Source: Verrucomicrobium sp.
GTDB lineage: Bacteria; Verrucomicrobiota; Verrucomicrobiia; Methylacidiphilales; GAS474
Reading direction: 5' to 3'
NCBI GenBank assembly: GCA_028283855.1
Contig: JAPWJX010000003.1
Coordinates: 248,001-312,000 of the forward strand
Length of the DNA stretch: 64,000 nucleotides
Made by a program: the position numbers and the translations under genes. Of the stretch, positions 17,590 to 25,015 are shown piece by piece. The stretch's first letter is position 1; each line of letters opens with the position of its first letter. Under the pieces are notes generated by a model. It saw only the letters and a list, made by a program, of their open reading frames with translations, searched no databases and was not told the DNA's origin.

Positions 17590-18450
17590 TCATTTCGGCT
17601 TAGTACGGACGCTGCTGGGGGAATGCCCGGTCTTTTGACGAAACCAGTACGAAAAGTGCGGCAACGATTTGAAACCCAGGTCGTAAGCGATTTCCTTCAA
17701 GGGGCGGCTCCGGCGCACTTGGACGAGCGCGTTTTCCAGCCGGCGCCTTTCAAAATAACGGCGCGGCGTCAGGCCGAAGTGGCGGAGAAACAGGCGGTTG
17801 AGCTGGCTGACGCTCAGGCCCACCCGCGCGCCCAGGATCTCCTCCCGGCACGGTTCCGAGAAGGAAATATGGTCGAGGTATTCGGCGACGGCCAGGGCGC
17901 GCGCGTCGATCGATTCCATGTGGGACGGCTCCAAATGGAGTTCCTCCAGAATGCCCGTAAAGGCCTCGAGCCAGGCGCTGAAGTAGTTCCGCAGGCGGCA
18001 GTCGGTCTGGAGGGAGGCGGTCTTTTCCCGCAGGTCGTGGCCCGCGCCGGGAAACTCCTTTTGGACGAAGCGCTCCAGGCGGCGCGTCTTCACCTCAAAG
18101 CGGGGAAAGCGGGCGGAGGGAAAGACGAGCGCCACGGGCCAGTCGAAGAGCGGCTTGCCGCCGGGCCAGTGGAGGTGCAGGTGGACGGAAAGCAGCCGGG
18201 TGTCCGCCAGGAACTTCTGGCGGCGGGCGCCCTGGCGCGGCAGCACCCAATCGCCCGGCCCGGCCTGGGCGCTCCCTTCGTCGGTGACGATCTTCACCCC
18301 CCCCTGCCGGATGAGGAAGATCGACTGGCCGAAGTGGGGGGAAGTTTCCTCCAGGTAGGCGTTCTCGACGGGCCCCTCGTAAATCCAGGCCAGCTCCACC
18401 CGCAGGCGGGCCCAATCCTCCAGGCGCAAATGATGAAAGCCCCGACTCAT
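17590..18450 (-). CDS. AraC-family transcriptional regulator
   Basis: This 286-residue regulator has an N-terminal cupin-like sensing half (AYLEETSPHFGQSIFLIRQG, then GPGDWVLPRQGARRQ). Its C-terminal double helix-turn-helix includes LSVSQLNRLFLRHFGLTP, and PLKEIAYDLGFKSLPHFSYW followed by FRQKTGHSP. I chose the ATG at 18450 because an AAGGAG ribosome-binding site lies 6 nt upstream. The open frame that continues to 19647 runs antisense to the LacI gene. It is divergent from the LacI-type gene and just downstream of the PEP-CTERM/mannanase pair. It probably controls nearby glycan genes (inference); sugar-responsive AraC proteins are common in such loci. Confidence 0.88.
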   Translation of the reverse strand: MSRGFHHLRLEDWARLRVELAWIYEGPVENAYLEETSPHFGQSIFLIRQGGVKIVTDEGSAQAGPGDWVLPRQGARRQKFLADTRLLSVHLHLHWPGGKPLFDWPVALVFPSARFPRFEVKTRRLERFVQKEFPGAGHDLREKTASLQTDCRLRNYFSAWLEAFTGILEELHLEPSHMESIDARALAVAEYLDHISFSEPCREEILGARVGLSVSQLNRLFLRHFGLTPRRYFERRRLENALVQVRRSRPLKEIAYDLGFKSLPHFSYWFRQKTGHSPSSVRTKPK

Positions 18451-18546
18451 GCGCTGCTCCTTAACTTTTTCCGCCGTCCGTTTCAATGCGGAGATTTTCT
18501 TTAAACCGCCGCGGGAGGCCCTATCCTCGCCACGCAGAGAAGCCCC

Positions 18547-19599
18547 ATGCGCCCCACGCCCACCATCCGCCAGCTCGCCCTTCTGGCCGGCGTCTCCCGC
18601 ACGACGGTGTCGCTGAGCCTGCGCAATCACCCCAGCATTCCCGCCGCCACGCGGGAGCGCATCCAAAAGCTGGCGCAGCAGGAGGGCTACCAAATCGACC
18701 CCCTCGTCGCCACGCTGATGACGCAGCTGCGGATCGCCCGCCGGCGCCGCACACAGGAAAAGCTGGTCTACCTCACCTCCTGGAACGAGCGGGACGCCTG
18801 GCGCGCCTCGCCGAACGACGCCGCCTTCCACGAGGGGGCCCAGATCGCCGCCGCCCGCCTGGGCTACGACGTGGAGCACATTTGGAGCCAGGAGCCGGGC
18901 CTCACCGGCAGGCGCCTTAGCAAGATCCTCTACACGCGCGGCATCCGCGGCGTGATCATCGCCCCGCTCCCGCGCCCCCACCAGCACATCGCGCTGGAGT
19001 GGCCCCACTTCGCCGCCGCGGCGATCAGCGAGACGATCATCGAGCCCCACCTCCACCGCACCACCCACTCCCACGGCAACGGGATGAAGATGATGCTCCA
19101 GCGCCTCAAGGAAATGGGCTACCAGCGCATCGGCTTGGCGAATCTGCAGGAGCACGAGCGCCTGGTCGGCCACGCCTGGGAAGCATTCTATTACGTCCAT
19201 CACCACTCCCTGCCCGCGGCCCAGCGGATCCCGCCCCTTTTCCTTCCGACCTGGGAAGAAAAGGCGTTCAGGGAATGGGTCCGCCACCACCGGCCGGACG
19301 TGGTGGTGAGCAACCAGCTCCAGCCGCTCCACCTCCTCCAAGCCTGCGGGCATGCCGTGCCGGACGACATCGGCTACGCGTGCCTGGACCTCCCCGCCGC
19401 GCAGGATGCGGGCATCGCGGGCATCGACCAGCTGCCGCGCCTCGTCGCGGCGGCGGCCGTCGACCTCGTCATCACCCAGCTGCAGAGCAACGAATTCGGC
19501 GTCCCGCACCAGCCCAAGATCGTCCAGCTCGACGGCTGCTGGCGGGACGGCAAGACGCTGCGGGCGCGCACCGCCGCCGCTTTGGCCACCCCTAAATAA
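18547..19599 (+). CDS. LacI-family transcriptional regulator
   Basis: This 350-residue protein starts with a LacI-type DNA-binding helix-turn-helix and hinge (TIRQLALLAGVSRTTVSLSL, then IQKLAQQEGYQIDP). A periplasmic-binding-protein-like effector domain follows. The segment RGIRGVIIAPLPRP and the later VVVSNQLQPLHLLQACG with VPDDIGYACLDLP match the usual core pattern. The effector is unknown. It is divergent from the AraC gene with a 96-bp shared upstream region, in which I could not find a convincing LacI-type operator palindrome. It likely responds to a sugar derived from the glycan degraded by neighbouring enzymes (inference). Confidence 0.92.
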   Translation: MRPTPTIRQLALLAGVSRTTVSLSLRNHPSIPAATRERIQKLAQQEGYQIDPLVATLMTQLRIARRRRTQEKLVYLTSWNERDAWRASPNDAAFHEGAQIAAARLGYDVEHIWSQEPGLTGRRLSKILYTRGIRGVIIAPLPRPHQHIALEWPHFAAAAISETIIEPHLHRTTHSHGNGMKMMLQRLKEMGYQRIGLANLQEHERLVGHAWEAFYYVHHHSLPAAQRIPPLFLPTWEEKAFREWVRHHRPDVVVSNQLQPLHLLQACGHAVPDDIGYACLDLPAAQDAGIAGIDQLPRLVAAAAVDLVITQLQSNEFGVPHQPKIVQLDGCWRDGKTLRARTAAALATPK

Positions 19600-19676
19600 G
19601 AGAGAGCCCGCCCGGGCTTGACTGTCACGCTGAAAAGGGGGTGCCATTGCAATACATGATTCCTTAGCGTATTCTC

Positions 19677-20405
19677 ATGCGCTCCCTTCTGCTCACCCTC
19701 CTCCTGGCCGTTCCCGCCCTGCTGCACGCGGACGAGATCACCTTCTCCGCCGCCACCACCAGCCCCGGACAGACCGACCACATCGCCGTGGGCCTGCACG
19801 TCAACGTGCCCAACCTGGGCAATCTGACGCTGGAAATGCCGCAGCTCATTCCCTCCGGCCAGGGTGACTGGATCCGGCCCAGCCTGGGCAAGCTGGAGTG
19901 CGACGACACCACCGCCACCGTCCCCTACTCCAACGGCGCGAAGTTCACCTACAAGATCGAGGCCGACCACTCCATCCTCTGCACCTACTCCGGCATCCCC
20001 GCCGGATTCAAGTCCCTCTGGTTCTCCATGGTCCTCCCCGGGGCCTTTTCCACCGGCGGCCAATACGGCTTCGGCGGCGCCGACGCGCTCAAGCCCTTCC
20101 CCGCCACCCCGGGCAACCGCCACGTGCTGGAAAACCAGGCCTCGCCCTTCCTCCTCGTCAGCCCCGCGGGCGGCGGCGTGCGGATCGAGGCCCCGTCGGA
20201 AAGTTTCGGCTTCAACGATTTCCGGCCCGGCTGGAACGCCTTCTCCCTGACCTTCTCCTACCTCTTCAAGGACAACCCGGAGAAAGGCTCCTTCACCCTC
20301 CGTTTCCTGCCCCTCAGCGCCCCCGCTTCCGCGCCTGCGGCCGCCCCCGCCCCGGCCGCGGAGAAGGCTCCGGAGGCCGCTGCGCCGCCCGCCGGTACGC
20401 CATAG
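19677..20405 (+). CDS. Secreted protein of unknown function
   Basis: I do not recognise a family. The 242-residue product has a clear signal peptide (RSLLLTLLLAVPALLHA) and a beta-rich body of about 190 residues. It ends in a low-complexity Ala/Pro tail (SAPASAPAAAPAPAAEKAPE). Segments such as GVRIEAPSESFGFNDFRPGW suggest a jelly-roll or lectin-like fold, but this is speculation. The last 92 bp overlap the end of the convergent AraC gene on the opposite strand, so both proteins share low-complexity tails there. The upstream 77 bp contain TGACTGTCA at 19619-19627, matching one arm of the inverted repeat at 10725-10761. Confidence 0.72.
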   Translation: MRSLLLTLLLAVPALLHADEITFSAATTSPGQTDHIAVGLHVNVPNLGNLTLEMPQLIPSGQGDWIRPSLGKLECDDTTATVPYSNGAKFTYKIEADHSILCTYSGIPAGFKSLWFSMVLPGAFSTGGQYGFGGADALKPFPATPGNRHVLENQASPFLLVSPAGGGVRIEAPSESFGFNDFRPGWNAFSLTFSYLFKDNPEKGSFTLRFLPLSAPASAPAAAPAPAAEKAPEAAAPPAGTP

Positions 20406-21171
20406 GCGTGCTGCCGTAGCGGCGGCGGAAAAAGAGGCCCAGCTTCGTCGCCGAAGAAAAGCCGCACTGGAAAGCCACCTCCGCCACCGGCAGCCGCGTC
20501 GAGCGCAGGAGCCGCGCCGCCGCCTCCATCCGCAGGCCCCGCAGGAACGCGGCGGGGCTTTCCCCCATCTGCTTGAAAAAGAGCCGGCTGAAATGTTCCC
20601 GGCTCATCTGCGCCAGGGCGGCCAGCTCCTTCACCCGCAGCGGCTCCTGGTAGTGGGCGCGCAGGTAGGCGGCCGCCCGGGCCAGCGGCTGCGCGGGCTC
20701 CGGCGCCCGCAGCCGGCGCACCACCTCCAGGTGAAACCGGTAGGCCGCCACGCTCGCCTCATAAGGATGGCTCCAGCCGCGGCGGCGGCCCTTGGCGATC
20801 AGCGCCTCCATTTCCCGCACCGTGGCGGGGGCCAAGGCCACCACCGGCCCGCTCTGCTCCCGCAGCGCGCCCCAAAGCCGCAGGGCCAGCCCGCCGTAGA
20901 AATTCAGCCAGGAAAAGACCCACGGCTCGCGCCCGGAGGCGGGGTAGCCGTAGCGGCTGGCCTCCGGCACCAGGGCGATGAAGGCGTGCCCGCGGGGAAC
21001 GGCGTATTCCCGGCCGCCGAAGGCCATCCTCCCCTCCCCCGAATGCGTGTATTGAAAAATCACAAATGAATCATTTTCACGCCGCCGGTTGTCCCACTGG
21101 TAGCGGGGCGATTTTTGAATTTCTTTCGACTCTCCAAAGGAGGAGATGAGAAAGTTCTCTTCGTTGGTCAC
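20314..21171 (-). CDS. AraC-family transcriptional regulator
   Basis: This 285-residue regulator has an N-terminal cupin arm (FQYTHSGEGRMAFGGREYAV, then PRGHAFIALVPEASRYGYP) and a C-terminal AraC domain with two helix-turn-helix motifs (LRVKELAALAQMSREHFSRL and LPVAEVAFQCGFSSATKLGL). The tail after YGSTPMAYRR is basic, Pro-rich and encoded over the end of the convergent secreted-protein gene. It is divergent from the GH4 gene. The 81-bp gap between them carries two ATATCACAA direct repeats spaced 20 bp apart, the geometry typical of AraC-family binding sites. It is therefore a strong candidate activator of the GH4 gene (inference). Confidence 0.9.
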   Translation of the reverse strand: MTNEENFLISSFGESKEIQKSPRYQWDNRRRENDSFVIFQYTHSGEGRMAFGGREYAVPRGHAFIALVPEASRYGYPASGREPWVFSWLNFYGGLALRLWGALREQSGPVVALAPATVREMEALIAKGRRRGWSHPYEASVAAYRFHLEVVRRLRAPEPAQPLARAAAYLRAHYQEPLRVKELAALAQMSREHFSRLFFKQMGESPAAFLRGLRMEAAARLLRSTRLPVAEVAFQCGFSSATKLGLFFRRRYGSTPMAYRRAAQRPPEPSPRPGRGRPQARKRGR

Positions 21172-21180
21172 CCCGGCATC

Positions 21181-21209
21181 ATATCACAAAACGGATAAAT
21201 ATATCACAA
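21181..21209. promoter_or_regulatory. Direct repeats, putative AraC-type operator
   Basis: The nonamer ATATCACAA occurs at 21181-21189 and again at 21201-21209, exactly 20 bp apart (about two helical turns). It lies in the divergent region between an AraC-family gene and the GH4 gene. Same-face direct half-sites are the usual binding arrangement of AraC-family regulators. The flanking sequence is AT-rich, unlike the GC-rich surroundings. Confidence 0.55.
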
Positions 21210-21252
21210 TTAATGAATGGGCCCGCGCTCCCCGCGCGCTCATCATCGGACC

Positions 21253-22653
21253 ATGAGCGCGAAAATCACCCTCATCGGGGCGGGATCGGTCATTTTCTCC
21301 AAGAACCTGATCGGAGACATCCTCCAGTTCCCCGAGCTGGCCGACTCCACCCTCTGCCTCATGGACATCGACCCCCAGCGGCTGAAAATCGCGGAGCTGA
21401 TGACCAAGCGGATGATCGCCACGCTCAAGGTGAAGGCGAAGGTCGTCGCCACCTTAAGCCAGCGGGAGGCCGTCCGCGGCGCCCGCTACGTCATCTGCAC
21501 CGTGCAGGTGGGCGGCTACAAGCCGGGCACCGTCCTCGACTTCGAAATCCCGCGCAAATACGGCCTCCTCCAGACCATCGGGGACACCCTGGGCGTGGGC
21601 GGCGTCTTCCGCGCCCTGCGCACCATCCCGGTCATCAACCGCCTCGCCCAGGACATCAAGGAAGTCGGCGCGCCGGGCTGCATCCTGCTCAACTACACCA
21701 ACCCCATGGCCATGAACTGCCGCGCCGTCGACCGCGCGGTGGGCATCCCCCACGTCGGCCTCTGCCACTCCGTCCAGCACACCTCCCAGGACCTCTCCAA
21801 ATTCCTGGGCGTGCCCTGGGAGGAAACCACCTACCTGGTGGCCGGCATCAACCACATGGCCTTCTTCCTCAAATTCGAGCACAAGGGCCGCGACCTCTAC
21901 CCGGACCTCTTCGCCCTGCTGAACAAGCGCGGCTTCGACAAGGAAAAGGTCCGCTTCGAAATGATGCGCCGCCTCGGCTACTTCGTCACCGAGTCGAGCG
22001 AGCACCAGAGCGAATACACCCCCTACTTCATCCACCACGGCAAGAAGGTCATCGACTCCTTCGACATCCCCATCGACGAATACCTCCGCCGCTGCCAGTG
22101 GGCCATCAGCAGCTGGAAACAGACGGAAAAGGAACTGCTGGGCGACGACAAGGGCATCCCCATCCAGCCCCAGACCTTCGAATACGGCTCCTACATCATC
22201 CACTCCTGCGAGACGAACACCCCCCGCGTCATCTACGGCAACGTTCCCAACCGCGGCCTCATCGACAACCTCCCGGCGGGCGCCTGCGTCGAGGTCCCCT
22301 GCTTGGTCGACGCCCAGGGCATCCAGCCCACCCACGTCGGCCCGCTGCCGCCGCAGCTCGCCGCCATCTGCCAGACGAACATCAACGTCCAGGAGCTGAC
22401 CGTGGAGGCCGCCCTCACCAAGAAGCGGGAACACATCTACCACGCCGTCATGCTCGATCCCCACACCTCCGCCGTCCTCCCCCTGGACAAGATCTGGGCC
22501 ATGTGCGACGACCTCATCGCCGCGCACCAGAAGCACGGCCTGCTGGGCCAGTTCACCGAAAGCGTCCGGGGAGCCGCCGCCCGCCGCGCCAAACCCGCGG
22601 CGAAGGCCAAGACCGCCGCAAAAGCCAAGCGCCGGACACCCGTCCTCGCCTAA
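21253..22653 (+). CDS. GH4 alpha-galactosidase/alpha-glucosidase
   Basis: This 466-residue GH4 enzyme uses NAD+ and a divalent metal for an oxidation-elimination mechanism. It has the N-terminal nucleotide-binding motif ITLIGAGSVIFSKNL and the aspartate-ended strand CLMDID. Metal-site residues Cys171 in GLCHSVQHT and His201 in AGINHMAF are visible, as is the conserved NYTNPMAMNC. The CHS pattern is found in the alpha-galactosidase/alpha-glucosidase/glucuronidase side of GH4 rather than in the 6-phospho-glycosidases, so the substrate is likely unphosphorylated. I chose the ATG at 21253; a start 12 codons upstream would overlap the AT-rich operator region. A Lys/Ala-rich tail follows residue 435. 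Removal of alpha-galactose side chains from galactomannan would suit the locus (inference). Confidence 0.9.
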   Translation: MSAKITLIGAGSVIFSKNLIGDILQFPELADSTLCLMDIDPQRLKIAELMTKRMIATLKVKAKVVATLSQREAVRGARYVICTVQVGGYKPGTVLDFEIPRKYGLLQTIGDTLGVGGVFRALRTIPVINRLAQDIKEVGAPGCILLNYTNPMAMNCRAVDRAVGIPHVGLCHSVQHTSQDLSKFLGVPWEETTYLVAGINHMAFFLKFEHKGRDLYPDLFALLNKRGFDKEKVRFEMMRRLGYFVTESSEHQSEYTPYFIHHGKKVIDSFDIPIDEYLRRCQWAISSWKQTEKELLGDDKGIPIQPQTFEYGSYIIHSCETNTPRVIYGNVPNRGLIDNLPAGACVEVPCLVDAQGIQPTHVGPLPPQLAAICQTNINVQELTVEAALTKKREHIYHAVMLDPHTSAVLPLDKIWAMCDDLIAAHQKHGLLGQFTESVRGAAARRAKPAAKAKTAAKAKRRTPVLA

Positions 22654-22658
22654 TCGCC

Positions 22659-22829
22659 ATGCGCCCCCTCTCTCCCACGCCCCGGACCGACGCCGCGCGC
22701 GCGAAAGAAGCCGCCACCCTGGCAAAGAGCCCCCTCTACCGGAAGCTTGACCATCTCTTCCAACTGGCCGCCACCGCCCCCGCCGCGCTCCGGGCACGCC
22801 GCCGGACGGCGAAAAAGCGGACCGGCTAG
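22659..22829 (+). CDS. Small basic protein, hypothetical
   Basis: A 56-codon frame starts 5 bp after the GH4 stop. The product is basic (net positive, ending RARRRTAKKRTG) with a short amphipathic stretch, SPLYRKLDHLFQLAATAP. There is no clear ribosome-binding site, and it would depend on coupling to the GH4 gene. Its end overlaps the convergent GDSL gene by 4 bp. It may be a real small protein or a spurious frame; I recognise no family. Confidence 0.35.
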   Translation: MRPLSPTPRTDAARAKEAATLAKSPLYRKLDHLFQLAATAPAALRARRRTAKKRTG

Positions 22830-23482
22830 GTCCAGTCGAACCCCACCGCCTCCAGGAAGGCCCGGGCCAAAATCATGTGGCCCGCCTGGTTCGGGTGGAC
22901 CCGGTCCCACGCCAGCGCGGCGGAATGCCCCCCTTCCAAGGCGCGGTCAAAGGCTGCCTGCGTGTCGACGAAAACCGCCCCGTGCCGGGCAGCCAGCTTC
23001 TTCACGATCGCGCCATATTCGTCCATGCGCCGCCGCATCGGGTCTTTAAGACTGGGCTCCAGGTAAAAGGGCGTCATCAACACCAGCCCGTCCAGGAGCG
23101 GCTTCGTCTTCCGCAAAAGCGCGTCGAGCGTCTTCTCATACTCCGCGGGCAGCACCTGGATCTCCGCCCGCTTCGGCGAATCGAACTGCCGCCAGACATC
23201 GTTGATCCCGATCATCACAGAGAGCCACGTCGGCTTGAGGTCCAGGACATCGGTCTTCCAGCGCGCCTTCAGGTCGCGCACCGTGTCGCCGCTCGTCCCC
23301 ATGTTGACGATTCGAATTTGGTTCCGGGGCCGGAAAGCGCCCAAGACCGCCTCCACCATCGTCACGTAGCCGCGCCCCAGAGGATCGAAAAGCCCCTCCG
23401 CCACCGGCTTCTCCCGGCCCGCGTCGGTGATGGAATCGCCGATCATGAGAAGCTTGGCGCTCGGGGGAATCAGCAAGGGCAT
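22826..23482 (-). CDS. SGNH/GDSL hydrolase
   Basis: This 218-residue protein has the four SGNH blocks: the nucleophile Ser17 in LLMIGDSITDAGRE, the Gly of NMGTSGDT near residue 64, Asn94 in VMIGINDVW, and Asp193/His196 in WDRVHPNQAGH. Length and order match single-domain SGNH esterases, many of which remove acetyl groups from plant glycans. No signal peptide is visible, so it probably acts inside the cell. It is convergent with GH4, and its position at the edge of the glycan locus makes carbohydrate deacetylation plausible, but lipid or other esters cannot be excluded. Confidence 0.88.
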   Translation of the reverse strand: MPLLIPPSAKLLMIGDSITDAGREKPVAEGLFDPLGRGYVTMVEAVLGAFRPRNQIRIVNMGTSGDTVRDLKARWKTDVLDLKPTWLSVMIGINDVWRQFDSPKRAEIQVLPAEYEKTLDALLRKTKPLLDGLVLMTPFYLEPSLKDPMRRRMDEYGAIVKKLAARHGAVFVDTQAAFDRALEGGHSAALAWDRVHPNQAGHMILARAFLEAVGFDWT

Positions 23483-23575
23483 CCGCGTTTCTTATCCCTC
23501 CGGCTCGAAAAATCAATCGCTCTCGAAGGGAAACCACGCACGCGGAACCCCTACCCAAAACATAAGAATATATAC

Positions 23576-23592
23576 TCTATTGACTTAATAGA
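23576..23592. promoter_or_regulatory. AT-rich divergent promoter region with a short inverted repeat
   Basis: The arms TCTATT (23576-23581) and AATAGA (23587-23592) flank GACTT. They lie in the unusually AT-rich part of the 135-bp gap between the GDSL hydrolase (minus) and a hypothetical gene (plus). TTGACT inside it could serve as a -35 and TAGGCT at 23602-23607 as a weak -10 with a 16-bp spacer. Evidence is limited to this pattern. Confidence 0.35.
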
Positions 23593-23617
23593 ATATTGGA
23601 ATAGGCTAACCCCCATT

Positions 23618-24184
23618 ATGGCTTCCGTCGCCCTCAACCAATACGCCACCCTGCCAAAATCCCACACATACGGGACGCAGGGCATCCGGGACCTCAGCGA
23701 GTCGCTCCGGGCCTGCGGCGGGCTTTCGGCGCTGGCCCATGCCGGCCAGCTGGCGGGGAGCGAGCGCGACCATGAAGCGGTTCTCGCCGCCGCCTTGATC
23801 CAGGCCGTCCGCCTGGGCGGCTTGCTCAAGGGCGACCTTCCCGTCCGCGTCCTGGGGGACCTGAAGAGCCTGCAAAAAACGGCCCGGACGGCGGCGGAAA
23901 ACGTCGCCTCGAGCCTGACGCAGTTCCACAGCTACAGCGGACGGCTCCTGCCGAGGTGGCAAGGAGCCTGGAAAGGCGTCGAGAACGCCGTCGCCACGCA
24001 CTTTGCCGGGGATGAGAAAAACCTGCCGCTGGTTTCCGGCATCGTCGCCGGGGTGAAGCAGGCGGGGGAACGGGCCCACGCCCGGGAAACCCAGGAAGCG
24101 GCCTCGCGTTCCGGCCTTTTGGGCGCGATCCAGGCCACGGCCCAGCCCAGGCAAGACCTTTGTCTAGGCGGAATAAACCGCTGA
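23618..24184 (+). CDS. Hypothetical protein
   Basis: I recognise no family. The 188-residue product is soluble and mostly helical, with Ala- and Leu-rich stretches (RACGGLSALAHAGQLAGSER, then AVLAAALIQAVRLGGLLKGD). There is no signal peptide or membrane segment. The frame is open far upstream, but the ATG at 23618 is the first after the AT-rich promoter region and stays in the same coding style. It is followed 54 bp later by the rhodanese gene. The helical pattern is compatible with a small four-helix protein. Confidence 0.6.
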   Translation: MASVALNQYATLPKSHTYGTQGIRDLSESLRACGGLSALAHAGQLAGSERDHEAVLAAALIQAVRLGGLLKGDLPVRVLGDLKSLQKTARTAAENVASSLTQFHSYSGRLLPRWQGAWKGVENAVATHFAGDEKNLPLVSGIVAGVKQAGERAHARETQEAASRSGLLGAIQATAQPRQDLCLGGINR

Positions 24185-24238
24185 CGGCGCGCCCCCCTCC
24201 ATCCCACCTTTTCAACCGAACCAAAAACCCTTCTTCTT

Positions 24239-24901
24239 ATGGCCACCTTCCTCACCGTCCAAGATTTTCAAAACGCCTCCGCACAGGAAAAAGGCGTCCT
24301 CATCGATGTCCGCACCCCGGGCGAATACGCCTCCGGCCACGTGCCGGAAGCCGTGAACGTCCCCCTCAAGGAAGTGCGCGCCGAATCGATCCGCGCCCGC
24401 TTCGGCGACCAGCCCATCCACTTCGTCTGCCAAAGCGGGAGCCGCTCGGAACAGGCGGCGAACATCCTGGAACGGGCGGGCTTGAAGAGGGTGTACAGCC
24501 TCGACGGAGGGACCGAGGCCTTTAAAAAGGCCGGGGTTTCCCTGGAAACCGGCTCCTCCCCGGCCGCGGCGCACAATTCCGCCCCGGCTCCCGCGACCGC
24601 CGCGGCTCCCGTGCCCCGGACGCGCCCGCCCGCCTACCTCCTTTATCCCGAATCCCTAAAAAAGGAAAACTGGGTCGCCCTGCGGGCCGCCCAGGAAGCC
24701 TGGCGGGAAGCCCATCCGCAGCCCAAGCCCGCCGAAGTCGTCCATCACGACCTCCCGGACAACGAAGGCTGGCACACGAACGGGAAGGGCGTGAAATCCC
24801 GTCCCGAACGGCTGGCGGCGCTCCACGACGGGTTTTCCGGAGAACGCATTCCGAAGGAAACCGCCCTTCCCGGCGGCCTTTCCGCGGCGCGGACTCTCTA
24901 A
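24239..24901 (+). CDS. Rhodanese-domain protein
   Basis: This 220-residue protein has an N-terminal rhodanese domain (about residues 5-105). It contains VLIDVRTPGEYASGHVPEAV, and the active-site loop VCQSGSRSEQAA places the catalytic Cys at residue 64. These are the usual sulfurtransferase signatures, so it probably handles persulfide sulfur in the cytoplasm. A Pro/Ala linker follows (residues 110-130), then a C-terminal segment with KENWVALRAAQEAWREAHP that I do not recognise; most single-domain rhodaneses lack it. A strong terminator at 24913-24942 closes the transcript. Confidence 0.85.
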   Translation: MATFLTVQDFQNASAQEKGVLIDVRTPGEYASGHVPEAVNVPLKEVRAESIRARFGDQPIHFVCQSGSRSEQAANILERAGLKRVYSLDGGTEAFKKAGVSLETGSSPAAAHNSAPAPATAAAPVPRTRPPAYLLYPESLKKENWVALRAAQEAWREAHPQPKPAEVVHHDLPDNEGWHTNGKGVKSRPERLAALHDGFSGERIPKETALPGGLSAARTL

Positions 24902-24912
24902 GGCAAGGCGCG

Positions 24913-24942
24913 GGCGGCGGCCGCTCCGCCGCCGCCTTTTTT
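24913..24942 (+). terminator. Rho-independent terminator
   Basis: GGCGGCGGC (24913-24921) and GCCGCCGCC (24928-24936) form a perfect 9-bp GC stem with a 6-base loop, followed immediately by six Ts (24937-24942). It sits 12 bp after the rhodanese stop and separates that transcript from nadE. Confidence 0.85.
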
Positions 24943-25015
24943 CCCACCCACACCTCCCCTCTCTTCCCAGGCGCGGACAGCCTCCGTCGCCCGCTCTTCG
25001 TCGCCATTCCACGCC

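Noticed and set aside
18451-18546. LacI-type operator in the AraC/LacI divergent gap
   Set aside because: Only an imperfect GTTT/AAAC pairing was seen, with no CG-centred palindrome; too weak to claim.
18451-19647. Extension of the AraC protein by about 400 residues
   Set aside because: That part is opposite the LacI gene and contains no known domain; the ATG at 18450 has a good ribosome-binding site.
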